Positions 27,177 to 35,379 of a stretch of 64,000 nucleotides of DNA are shown one piece after another. The translations under genes were made by a program, and so were the position numbers. The notes under the pieces are model-generated. The model saw nothing but the letters and a program-made list of their open reading frames with translations, was not told the origin of the DNA and ran no database searches. The stretch is from GCA-002282575 sp964519885 (GTDB lineage Bacteria > Pseudomonadota > Gammaproteobacteria > Thiomicrospirales > Thiomicrospiraceae). The DNA is taken from positions 6,656 to 70,655 of the forward strand of contig CAZFLX010000012.1 in the NCBI GenBank assembly GCA_964519885.1, in the 5' to 3' direction. The number at the start of each line of letters is the position of its first letter. The first letter of the stretch is position 1.

Positions 27177-27412
27177 GCTATCCAGCCTTTATTTTCTTCT
27201 TTCTTGGCTTGTGCGATTTTTTTAGACTCTCTGTTAAATTGCTTCTGCTCAAACCCTTCGCAGGGTTTGCCACTCGATTCAAATACCGCTAATGCTGGGC
27301 TATAAGGTGATTTAAAGCTAAAAAATCGACAACCATGCGGACGATTCACATCCCAGGTGACGTAATAGTGCTGACATTGCGTGCAATCAATTTTTAAGCG
27401 AGTATCTGTCAT
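27173..27412 (-). CDS. Small conserved Cys-rich protein
   Basis: A 79-residue protein on the minus strand. It contains DCTQCQHYYVTWDVNRPHGC and a later SGKPCEGF, giving the spacing CxxC-x15-C plus a further Cys, which looks like a small metal-binding (zinc-ribbon-like) module. The C-terminus is Lys- and Glu-rich. It resembles short uncharacterised proteobacterial proteins with the same YYVTWD-Pxx-GC core, but I cannot assign a function. Confidence 0.6.
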   Translation of the reverse strand: MTDTRLKIDCTQCQHYYVTWDVNRPHGCRFFSFKSPYSPALAVFESSGKPCEGFEQKQFNRESKKIAQAKKEENKGWIA

Positions 27413-27485
27413 AAGTGAATGCTAATGAGTTAAAATGATGCCATTGCAAAAGACCAAAAAACTTAACGAATTGAGGTAACATTAT

Positions 27486-27995
27486 ATGCGTATTGGCTTG
27501 TTTTATGGTACGGATACCGGAAATACAGAACGTGTAGCACAACAAATTGCCGATGCCTTGGGTGGAGAAGTCACGCTTCATGACATAGCCACTGCTAAGC
27601 CTGCGGATTTCGCGCCTTATACGCACATTATTTTAGGTCAACCCACCTGGTACTACGGCGAATTGCAAAGTCACTGGGAAGATTTCTGGCCACAATTTCA
27701 AGCAGTAGACTTTAGTGGTAAAACCATCGCTTGCTTTGGTTTGGGCGATCAGCACGACTATTCAGAATATTTCCTCGATGCGATGGGTTTAATGCATGAT
27801 GTGGCTGTGGCGAATGGTGCAAAAGCAGTGGGTTATTGGTCGACAGCTGGTTATGAGTTTGATGAATCTAAAGCATTGACGAAAGACGGTAAGCAGTTTG
27901 TTGGTCTGGGTATTGACGAAGACCAGCAGGCAGAACTCACCACCAATCGCATTGAGCAGTGGGTTAAGCAAGTCAAACAAGAGTTTGGGCTATAA
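27486..27995 (+). CDS. fldA: Flavodoxin
   Basis: A 169-residue long-chain-type flavodoxin. GLFYGTDTGNTERVA at the N-terminus is the FMN phosphate loop. GQPTWYYGELQSHWEDFW supplies the first flavin-stacking aromatic region and GLGDQHDYSEYF the second. It would act as a low-potential electron carrier and ferredoxin substitute. GAGG lies upstream of the ATG. It is monocistronic, followed by its own terminator. Whether it is iron-regulated cannot be judged. Confidence 0.92.
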   Translation: MRIGLFYGTDTGNTERVAQQIADALGGEVTLHDIATAKPADFAPYTHIILGQPTWYYGELQSHWEDFWPQFQAVDFSGKTIACFGLGDQHDYSEYFLDAMGLMHDVAVANGAKAVGYWSTAGYEFDESKALTKDGKQFVGLGIDEDQQAELTTNRIEQWVKQVKQEFGL

Positions 27996-28018
27996 TAAGT
28001 CTATCGAACCCACCATTT

Positions 28019-28041
28019 AAGGCAACCTCGGTTGCCTTTTT
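28019..28041 (+). terminator. Intrinsic terminator after flavodoxin
   Basis: AAGGCAACC pairs with GGTTGCCTT across a 2-nt loop and is followed by T residues. Confidence 0.85.
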
Positions 28042-28060
28042 ATATTTTGGAAATGAAATC

Positions 28061-28387
28061 ATGTCTACCAACCTTACAGAAATCATCCAAACTCACGATG
28101 CCGTTTTAGTTTTATTTGGCGCCCCGACTTGTCGAGTGTGTGGCGACATTAAACCGCATTTATTCGAGGCGGTGCAAAAAGCCTATCCCAGCATGCAAAC
28201 CATTTATATCAACTGTAATGATGAAGTGGATACCTGCGCACAACGCGGTGTGTTCAGTTTGCCTGTGGTGCAGGTTTATTTACAAGGACAGAAGTTTGTC
28301 GAAAAAATACGTGTGTTCAGCATTGCGGGCTTGGTTGATGAGTTGGCGCGCCCAATGCAATTAATGCAGGGAGATGAAGCGGAATGA
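28061..28387 (+). CDS. Thioredoxin-fold protein
   Basis: A 108-residue protein with a thioredoxin fold. The active-site motif is CRVC in FGAPTCRVCGD (Cys24 and Cys27 region), and the cis-proline is in FSLPVVQVY. CRVC differs from the CGPC of housekeeping thioredoxins, so redox potential and partners are probably different. No signal peptide is visible, so it is cytoplasmic. Its stop overlaps the start of the M48 protease gene, suggesting co-expression. Confidence 0.82.
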   Translation: MSTNLTEIIQTHDAVLVLFGAPTCRVCGDIKPHLFEAVQKAYPSMQTIYINCNDEVDTCAQRGVFSLPVVQVYLQGQKFVEKIRVFSIAGLVDELARPMQLMQGDEAE

Positions 28388-29628
28388 ACTGGATCACCGT
28401 ATTATTTCTAGTCAGTATCACGGCTTATGTGGCGATTGAATGGTGGTTGAGTTTGGCGCATCAGCGACATATTACAGCTAACCGTGATGCCGTCCCTGTT
28501 GATTTTGCGTCAGTTGTGTCTCTGGAAGCTCATCAAAAAGCTGCCGATTACAGTGCCGCTAAGTTGTCGATGGGGCGTTGCGTGTTGCTGTTTGATGTCG
28601 CGCTACTGCTAATTTTGTCGATTGGTGGTGGTTTTCAACTGATTTATGATGCATGTCTGGCATCTGAGTGGTTATCGGGAACGGCTTTAGATGTTGCCTT
28701 TATCATGAGCGTGTTTGCCTTGTTGGCGGTGTTACATTTGCCATTTTCTGTGTATAGCACTTTTGTCACCGAAACCCAGTTTGGTTTTAACAAAATGTCG
28801 CCGGCGATGTTTGCTAAGGATACCTTGAAACAGTGGTTACTGATGCTCGTTATCGGTGTGCCGTTGCTCTGGGGTATGGTCGCTGTCATGAATGCTTGGA
28901 TAGATGACTTTTGGTGGCTTTACGCCTGGGCAGGTTGGATGGCATTTAACCTGTTATTGGTGTGGGCTTACCCGATTTGGATTGCGCCCATTTTTAACAA
29001 GTTTACCCCATTAGCTGAAGGCGAAATGAAAACACGCATTGAAGCTTTATTAAAGAAAACAGGCTTTGATAGTGACGGTATTTTTGTCATGGACGGCTCT
29101 TCTCGTTCTGGTCATGGTAATGCTTACTTCACGGGGTTTGGTAAAAACAAGCGCATCGTGTTTTACGATACCTTGCTCGAAAAGTTGACTGTCGATGAAG
29201 TGGAAGCGGTATTAGCGCATGAGCTGGGTCATTTTAAGCATGGACACATTAAACAGCGTTTAATCGAAGGTGCTTTAATGAGTTTAGCGGGGTTGGCGCT
29301 ATTAGGCTGGTTGGTGCAATTGCCTGAATTCTATACGGGTCTGGGATTAACCACGCAAACTCCCGCGATGGCATTACTGTTATTTCTCACCGTTGTACCA
29401 AGTTTTTTCTTTTGGATTGGTCCGATTATGGCAATCAAAAGCCGTCAGCATGAATTTGAAGCCGACGCTTTTGCGGCTCAACATGCCTCAGCTTCGGCAC
29501 TCATCAGTGCTTTGTTGGCTATGTATCGTGATAATGCCAGCACGCTCACGCCGCATCCTTGGCATTCGGTTTATCATGACAGTCATCCGCCCGCGAAGAT
29601 TCGTATTGATCATTTGAAGGCATTGTAA
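28384..29628 (+). CDS. M48 family membrane metalloprotease (Ste24/HtpX type)
   Basis: A 414-residue multi-spanning membrane protein. The zinc site is HELGHFKHGH (HExxH), with the third ligand Glu in HEFEADAFAA. About six to seven hydrophobic segments are visible, four of them before the catalytic motif, as in Ste24-type CAAX proteases. In bacteria these act in membrane-protein quality control. It overlaps the thioredoxin-fold gene by 4 nt and is followed by a strong terminator. Confidence 0.88.
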   Translation: MNWITVLFLVSITAYVAIEWWLSLAHQRHITANRDAVPVDFASVVSLEAHQKAADYSAAKLSMGRCVLLFDVALLLILSIGGGFQLIYDACLASEWLSGTALDVAFIMSVFALLAVLHLPFSVYSTFVTETQFGFNKMSPAMFAKDTLKQWLLMLVIGVPLLWGMVAVMNAWIDDFWWLYAWAGWMAFNLLLVWAYPIWIAPIFNKFTPLAEGEMKTRIEALLKKTGFDSDGIFVMDGSSRSGHGNAYFTGFGKNKRIVFYDTLLEKLTVDEVEAVLAHELGHFKHGHIKQRLIEGALMSLAGLALLGWLVQLPEFYTGLGLTTQTPAMALLLFLTVVPSFFFWIGPIMAIKSRQHEFEADAFAAQHASASALISALLAMYRDNASTLTPHPWHSVYHDSHPPAKIRIDHLKAL

Positions 29629-29642
29629 CCTTTTTTTAGATT

Positions 29643-29667
29643 AGCCCCTTAATAGGGGCTTTTTTAT
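29643..29667 (+). terminator. Intrinsic terminator after the M48 protease gene
   Basis: AGCCCCT pairs with AGGGGCT across TAAT, followed by six T. It works on the plus strand only. Confidence 0.87.
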
Positions 29668-30431
29668 TAGGCTGATTTGATGGTACGAATGCTAGGTAAA
29701 TCTAACTGATGTCGTTCGGCGAGCATCAGTGCGCGCGCCAGTCGTGCAGGGGCGCTACGTCCCATGCAACCATGATTAGGGTCACCATAAAAAGCGGCTT
29801 TGAGTGATTCCATTAACTGTAAATGATCGAATTTGGTTTGGGTTAAGGCTTCTTGCAAGGCAATAACATCGCTGGCCACCGCATTCATCAAATGCGCGTG
29901 TTGTTCGACAAGTTCACTGGTTGTGCCGCCCACCGCTAAGCCTGCAATATTGCTGGTTTGAATATAGAGGTTTTTCAATACCAATTCGTACAGCAGCTCA
30001 CTTTCATTGGCAAGGGTACGCGCGGGTAGCCCTAATTTGCTATAAACCTTCACAACCAATTCTGCTAAAGGTCCATAAACCACCGAAGGTAAAACCACTT
30101 GATGCGTTTTGCCCGCTTTTTTCTCGAACCACACAGAAATGATCGTCGGATTCATTAATCCGTGCTGTTGCCAATCAGCAGGGAGTAGCTCGTTTTGAAT
30201 AAGAACCAATTTGTCTTGCCAAGTCTTCGGCATACTGGCCAATAAGCTGGGTAGATCTTTTTCTGCCACACAAACCCAGACACTATTAGGCGTGGGGTAG
30301 GTCTTTGCCATTTCTGCTAAGTCGTGCTGACGCAGCACAGGAACGACTGGGGAGCCTAACATGAGTAGTCCACTGGCAAAGGTTTTACCCAACTCACCCA
30401 ATCCAATGACGATATTTACATCAGAGCGCAT
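29667..30431 (-). CDS. Ketopantoate reductase-like protein
   Basis: A 254-residue protein on the minus strand. The N-terminus VNIVIGLGELGKTFASGL is a Rossmann dinucleotide-binding loop. The C-terminal helical part has KNLYIQTSNIAGLAVGG, where PanE/ApbA family members have their catalytic Lys and Asn. Overall similarity to PanE is partial and the N-terminal domain is short. An NAD(P)-dependent 2-hydroxyacid/ketopantoate-type reductase is the best description. It diverges from rnr. Confidence 0.55.
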   Translation of the reverse strand: MRSDVNIVIGLGELGKTFASGLLMLGSPVVPVLRQHDLAEMAKTYPTPNSVWVCVAEKDLPSLLASMPKTWQDKLVLIQNELLPADWQQHGLMNPTIISVWFEKKAGKTHQVVLPSVVYGPLAELVVKVYSKLGLPARTLANESELLYELVLKNLYIQTSNIAGLAVGGTTSELVEQHAHLMNAVASDVIALQEALTQTKFDHLQLMESLKAAFYGDPNHGCMGRSAPARLARALMLAERHQLDLPSIRTIKSA

Positions 30432-30518
30432 GCTTTTTTCCTTTAATAATGACGGTTTGAATAAATTTTAACCGATTCACTATGTTTGTGCTTGCACAAG
30501 TCGTTATAATGTCATCTT

Positions 30519-32996
30519 ATGAAAAAACCATCTAAAGTCGCATTGTCCATGTCAGAAAATCCAACTGAAACCACTCCAATTGTTCAACCTACTCCAGGTG
30601 CAGATATCGATACGCATTTATCGCAAGATCCTGCTTTTGCGCGTGAAGCCGAAAAGTATGATAATCCCGTGCCGAGCCGTGAATATATTTTGTCGATGCT
30701 AGAAGCGGCAGGTAAGCCGATGTTTACCGATGAAATTCAGCAAGCATTAGGCGTGGTTGATGATGAAGAACGCCAAGAGGGTGTGCGTCGTCGCTTGAAA
30801 GCCATGGTACGCGATGGTCAATTGCTGCAAAACCGCAAAGGGGCTTTTGGGGTGGTGCAGCGCATGGACTTAATCAAAGGTCGCATTCATGCGCATCCCG
30901 ATGGTTTTGGTTTTTTAGTACCCGAAGCGGGTGGTGAAGACTTATTTTTACCTTTCCGTGAAATGCAACGCGTCATGCATGGTGACATCGTTTTAGGTCA
31001 CGTGATTGATGTTGACCATCGCGGTCGCCAAATTGCCGCTATTGTGGAAGTGGTTGAGCGTGCGCATCAGCAAGTGGTCGGTAAGCTGTTTTTTGAGCAT
31101 GGACTGGCTTATGTGCGCTCTGAAAACAAACGCATTACGCAAGACGTGTTGATTCCGATTGATGCCATGCTGGGTGCGCGTGAGGGTCAGCTGGTCATTG
31201 CGGAAATTATTCATCCGCCAACACCTCGTTCCAGTGCGGTCGGACACATTAAACAAATTTTGGGTGAAGTGCACGATCCCGGTTTAGAAATTGATGCTGC
31301 CATTCATGCTTACAATTTGCCCAATGAATGGTCTGAGGCTTTGTTGGCAGAAGTTGCCGCTTTGCCCGATACGGTAATTGAATCTGATTTAGAAGGGCGC
31401 GAAGACATACGTCATTTGCCTTTAGTCACCATTGATGGTGACGATTCTAAAGATTTCGATGATGCGGTTTACGCCACCAAACGTCCTGATGGTAGCTGGC
31501 GCTTAATTGTCGCTATTGCCGACGTGGCGCATTATGTCAAACCCAACTCTGCGTTAGATGAAGAAGCCATTAAGCGCGGTAATTCAGTGTATTTCCCGCA
31601 ACGCGTGATTCCGATGTTGCCAGAAAAGCTATCGAATGAATTGTGTTCTTTGAATCCGCACGTAGATCGTCTTTGTATGGTGGCAGACCTGTCGCTGAAT
31701 GCGGATGGTAGTGTGCGTCGTAGCCGTTTCTACAACGGTGTGATGCATTCCCATGCGCGTTTGACCTACAACACGGTGGCTAAAATCGTCGTGGATAAAG
31801 ATGAAGCGGTGCGTGAAACGCATAAACCGCTGGTGAAACAGTTAGACCAGCTGTATGAGTTGTATCATGCTTTGCGAGCCTTGCGCGATGCCCGTGGCGC
31901 AATTGATTTTGATTCGGTTGAAACGAAAATTGTGTTCGATGAAGATCGTAAAATTGACCGTATTGAACCCTTGCAACGTAATGATGCGCACAAGGTGATT
32001 GAAGAATGTATGTTGTTAGCGAATGAGTCAGTCGCCAAGCATTTGTCGAAAGCTAAACTGCCGACTCTCTATCGTTTGCACGAAGCCCCACCTGAAGAAA
32101 AACTCGCTGACTTGCACAAGTTTTTAGCAGATTTCCGCTTGCAGTTGTGTGGTGGTGGCGAGACGCCAACAGCAATGGATTACACGCGTTTAATCAATTC
32201 GATTCAAGAGCATCCGAGTAAAGAATTGATTGAGACGGTGTTGCTGCGCTCGATGGCGCAAGCGACCTACAGTCCGAAAGAGGGCGGTCACTTTGGTTTG
32301 GCTTATGAGCATTATTTGCACTTTACTTCACCGATTCGTCGGTACCCAGATTTAATGGTGCATCGTGGCCTGAAGCATTTAATTGCTAAAGGTAAAAAAG
32401 CCGATTGGCCTTGGACAGAGGCGGCATTAGAGCAGTTGGGTCAGCAATGTTCAACCACTGAGCGTCGTGCCGATGAAGCCGTGCGTGATGCTACTAACTG
32501 GTTAAAATGTGAGTATTTATCGCACTTTGTTGGCGATACCTTCATCGGGGCGGTAACGTCGGTTGCTAGTTTTGGGTTGTTTGTCCAACTCGATCACTTA
32601 TTCGTTGAAGGCATGGTTCATGTGACTGAGCTGGGCAATGAGTATTTCCACTATGATGCTTCTAAACATATCATGATGGGCGAGCGCACGGGTAAGTCAT
32701 ACCGTTTAGGTGATCGCATTGCGGTACAAGTTGCCAAAGTGAATTTAGATGAACGCAAAGTAGACTTTTCGTTGCCAGGTGTTGAAAAAGCACCAGAACG
32801 CGCCATGCAAGATCGTGGTGCGAAAAAACGTCGCCCTGCTCCGAAACCAACAGCTGCGCAAATGGAAGTACAGGTCGATTCGATGCAAATGATTAAAGAC
32901 ATTTTGCAGGAAGGTGAAACGGTTGAAGTCAGCAATGATGAAAAACCGAAAAAGAAACGCCGTCGCTACGTTAAAAAACGTCGTAAAGACGCTTAA
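30519..32996 (+). CDS. rnr: Ribonuclease R
   Basis: An 825-residue 3'-5' exoribonuclease. Domains in order: an N-terminal HTH (~60-125), cold-shock/OB domains (~130-270), the RNB catalytic domain (~300-640, with DGDDSKDFDDAV carrying the metal-binding Asp cluster), S1 (~665-750) and a basic tail ending in a Lys/Arg-rich run. TATAAT at 30505-30510 would put the transcript start almost at the ATG at 30519. The ATG at 30549 (MSENPTE) may therefore be the real start, since neither has a clear ribosome binding site. Confidence 0.95.
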   Translation: MKKPSKVALSMSENPTETTPIVQPTPGADIDTHLSQDPAFAREAEKYDNPVPSREYILSMLEAAGKPMFTDEIQQALGVVDDEERQEGVRRRLKAMVRDGQLLQNRKGAFGVVQRMDLIKGRIHAHPDGFGFLVPEAGGEDLFLPFREMQRVMHGDIVLGHVIDVDHRGRQIAAIVEVVERAHQQVVGKLFFEHGLAYVRSENKRITQDVLIPIDAMLGAREGQLVIAEIIHPPTPRSSAVGHIKQILGEVHDPGLEIDAAIHAYNLPNEWSEALLAEVAALPDTVIESDLEGREDIRHLPLVTIDGDDSKDFDDAVYATKRPDGSWRLIVAIADVAHYVKPNSALDEEAIKRGNSVYFPQRVIPMLPEKLSNELCSLNPHVDRLCMVADLSLNADGSVRRSRFYNGVMHSHARLTYNTVAKIVVDKDEAVRETHKPLVKQLDQLYELYHALRALRDARGAIDFDSVETKIVFDEDRKIDRIEPLQRNDAHKVIEECMLLANESVAKHLSKAKLPTLYRLHEAPPEEKLADLHKFLADFRLQLCGGGETPTAMDYTRLINSIQEHPSKELIETVLLRSMAQATYSPKEGGHFGLAYEHYLHFTSPIRRYPDLMVHRGLKHLIAKGKKADWPWTEAALEQLGQQCSTTERRADEAVRDATNWLKCEYLSHFVGDTFIGAVTSVASFGLFVQLDHLFVEGMVHVTELGNEYFHYDASKHIMMGERTGKSYRLGDRIAVQVAKVNLDERKVDFSLPGVEKAPERAMQDRGAKKRRPAPKPTAAQMEVQVDSMQMIKDILQEGETVEVSNDEKPKKKRRRYVKKRRKDA

Positions 32997-32998
32997 TC

Positions 32999-33745
32999 AT
33001 GAGTGTTGGACAAGCGCATCCAGGCTGGCACGCTGCTGAGGCCGCACTCATCAAGCATCCCGAGTTTGTGCTGAAATTATGGCTGTTGCAGGGTAGGGAA
33101 GATCAGCGTGGAACTAAGCTAGCTGAACTGGCTCAGTCGCTGGGCATCCGCATTGAATACGTTTCTAAATCGGCATTAGATAAGCAAGATCGTCATCATC
33201 AGGGCGTGATTGCTTGGATGAAAGAGCAAACTCTGCCATCCGATGCTGAATTGACCGACTTTTTGGATGCCTTAACCAAGCCTAATCCGTTACTCTTGGT
33301 GCTAGATGGGGTGCAAGATCCGCACAATTTGGGTGCTTGTTTGCGCTCTGCCGATGCCGCTGGTGTCGATGCGGTGATTATTCCCAAGCATCATGCGGTG
33401 GGCTTAACACCCACGGTGAGCAAAGTGGCTTGCGGTGCCGCTGAAGCCTTGCCATTGTTTCAAGTGAATAATCTCTCAAGAACCTTAGATATGCTTAAAG
33501 CACGGGGTATTTGGTTAAGTGGTTTGGCACTGGCTGAAGGGGCTGTATCGGTGTTTGACGCCGATTGGAAGGGAGCTGTCGCCATTATTATGGGGTCGGA
33601 AGATACAGGTATCCGAGCTTTAACGCAAAAGCAGTGCGATCGTCTGGTGATTATTCCCATGCTGGGTACGGTTCAAAGTTTGAATGTGTCCGTCGCTACC
33701 GGCGTGGTGCTTTACACCGCGCTACAGCAACGATTATCTGTTTAA
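32999..33745 (+). CDS. rlmB: 23S rRNA (guanosine-2'-O-)-methyltransferase RlmB
   Basis: A 248-residue SPOUT methyltransferase that modifies G2251 (E. coli numbering) in 23S rRNA. The N-terminal substrate-binding part includes HHQGVIAWM. The catalytic domain has all three SPOUT motifs: DPHNLGACLRSADAAG, IIMGSEDTGI and MLGTVQSLNVSVA. It follows rnr with a 2-nt gap, the classic rnr-rlmB pair. It converges on the PfkB-Rieske gene with a 4-nt overlap. Confidence 0.95.
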   Translation: MSVGQAHPGWHAAEAALIKHPEFVLKLWLLQGREDQRGTKLAELAQSLGIRIEYVSKSALDKQDRHHQGVIAWMKEQTLPSDAELTDFLDALTKPNPLLLVLDGVQDPHNLGACLRSADAAGVDAVIIPKHHAVGLTPTVSKVACGAAEALPLFQVNNLSRTLDMLKARGIWLSGLALAEGAVSVFDADWKGAVAIIMGSEDTGIRALTQKQCDRLVIIPMLGTVQSLNVSVATGVVLYTALQQRLSV

Positions 33746-34941
33746 GCTAAGAAAATATTGCCCTGTTCGTCAATGACAATGGGTACGGCTTTGAGAGATT
33801 GATTATGACAAGGTCCAGCCACGCACAATCCATCAGAGACATTAAAGTAGGCGTCGTGAACGGAACATTTGAGCGTCAGAGCACGTGGGTCAATTTCGAC
33901 CTTGTACATGCTGTCTAGCGGTACATTGGCGTGCGGGCAATTATTCACATAAGCCTTAGCCGACTCTTTATACTTCAATACAATGACGGAATAGTTGAGT
34001 GATTCGGGTTTAACGACATTGCCTTTATAGGCATTCAGTTTTTCTAGCTGCCCCAAGCGAATACGATTGTCATTACTAAACAGCTTAGTCAGTCCCTTTT
34101 GTTGAATTTTCTTTTCGGCCAGTCGAGTTGCTAGGGTCAAGGCTTCTTGCGTGCTGTGTCCACGAACCAACGCATCAATAATACCTGCATTAAAGGTATC
34201 ACCAGCACCTAGGGTGTCAATAACCGCTAAATCGGGGGTTGCAGCTTCAAAAAATAATTCACCTTGTACCGATAAGGCATAAGCGCCTTGGCTTCCCCAG
34301 CCGCAGAATAGCTGAGCATGGGGCGTTTGCTGATGCATGGCTTTCAAAAACTCATCTGCTTTATTGAAGCCTTTGAGTGTGGCGTACTGCTGCGAGAAGA
34401 AGAGCACATTGGCTTGTGGGATGAGTTGATCTAATAAGGGACGCTCTTTTTCGACCTCTAACGAGATGGGTTGATGCTTGAGAAAACATTTGGCAAGGTT
34501 AAACATGCCGACTAAGGCTTCGGTGTTGCGTGCTTCAAAATGCAGCCAGTCGTAGGATTCAAACTCGGTACGCGCAAAATGTTCAAAACTCAGTTCGGGT
34601 AAGTCCCGAAAATGATTGATGGTGCGAGAAGCGGAAGCTTGTGCAATCCATACGCTAGAAACGGGCGTTTTGCCTTGACGAATATATTGCGCAGGCTCAA
34701 AGTTAATGCCTTGTTGAGTCATCAAATTTAACAGTTTTTGCCCCATTAGGTCTTTGGTGTAACTTCCCATCCAATCGGTTTGATGTCCCATCTGAGCCAA
34801 TACGCTCAAACTATTGACAGCATTGCCGCCGAGTTGTTCGGTCATGGCTAAACAACGAGATTCGCTGTTTTCTTGCGGATAGTGATCCATAAACACCAGA
34901 TGATCTATCACCGCATTACCGATACCCAGAATTTTTGCCAT
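33742..34941 (-). CDS. PfkB-family carbohydrate kinase fused to a Rieske [2Fe-2S] domain
   Basis: A 399-residue protein on the minus strand in one uninterrupted frame. Residues 1-~295 are a PfkB/ribokinase-type kinase: GIGNAVIDHL at the start, GGNAVNS, and the anion-hole signature DTLGAGDTFNAG at 242-253 with Asp248 as catalytic base. Residues ~315-399 are a Rieske-type domain: Cys335-Pro-His337 and Cys359-Ser-Val-His362, followed by GLCVAGPC. Ketohexokinase-like sugar kinases are the nearest kinase relatives by motif. A sugar kinase carrying an iron-sulfur electron-transfer or sensing domain is unusual. No neighbours indicate the substrate. Confidence 0.85.
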   Translation of the reverse strand: MAKILGIGNAVIDHLVFMDHYPQENSESRCLAMTEQLGGNAVNSLSVLAQMGHQTDWMGSYTKDLMGQKLLNLMTQQGINFEPAQYIRQGKTPVSSVWIAQASASRTINHFRDLPELSFEHFARTEFESYDWLHFEARNTEALVGMFNLAKCFLKHQPISLEVEKERPLLDQLIPQANVLFFSQQYATLKGFNKADEFLKAMHQQTPHAQLFCGWGSQGAYALSVQGELFFEAATPDLAVIDTLGAGDTFNAGIIDALVRGHSTQEALTLATRLAEKKIQQKGLTKLFSNDNRIRLGQLEKLNAYKGNVVKPESLNYSVIVLKYKESAKAYVNNCPHANVPLDSMYKVEIDPRALTLKCSVHDAYFNVSDGLCVAGPCHNQSLKAVPIVIDEQGNIFLA

Positions 34942-35379
34942 TAAGTCTGTCCTAAGCTAGCCTGTTGATTTTGTAAATTTTAACGTAAAACACCCTCACT
35001 AGATATGCATCATGGGTAAATATTGTGATGTGCATAAGTAAATTTTTTGCATTAGGGTGCTTGACATCTTGCCGGCAATCATCAGTGATGAATTGGTTGG
35101 GTGTTTGTTATTTGTTAAATTTAACTTATTGAAAAATATATAAATAGTGTTGGTTAATGGTGTTTTATATTCTCTAAGATATTGATTTTTTACCAGTCAG
35201 TTTTGTTCACACCTTCTGTGGATAACTTTGTGGATTTCTTGGGTAAAGGCGGTTAAAGAGGTTGTTTTTCCGCCATTAATAAAGATGCTTACTTTTTAAG
35301 CACTTTATTTTGGTGGTGTTTAGGGGTATTGCTTGTTAGAATGATGCAATATTCGTTATAAAACCTTACAGATAGTTCC
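34942..35379. promoter_or_regulatory. 438-bp AT-rich intergenic region between divergent genes
   Basis: This separates the minus-strand PfkB-Rieske gene from the plus-strand pilus operon and so must hold promoters for both. I see a perfect inverted repeat TCATCAGTGATGA at 35079-35091 just downstream of TTGACA (35061-35066), which could be an operator, and a GGCGG/CCGCC pair at 35248-35274. No convincing full promoter or small gene could be defined. Confidence 0.4.

Noticed and set aside
35061..35089. Sigma-70 promoter at TTGACA upstream of mshM
   Set aside because: The -35-like hexamer is perfect, but no acceptable -10 sequence lies 15-19 nt downstream.
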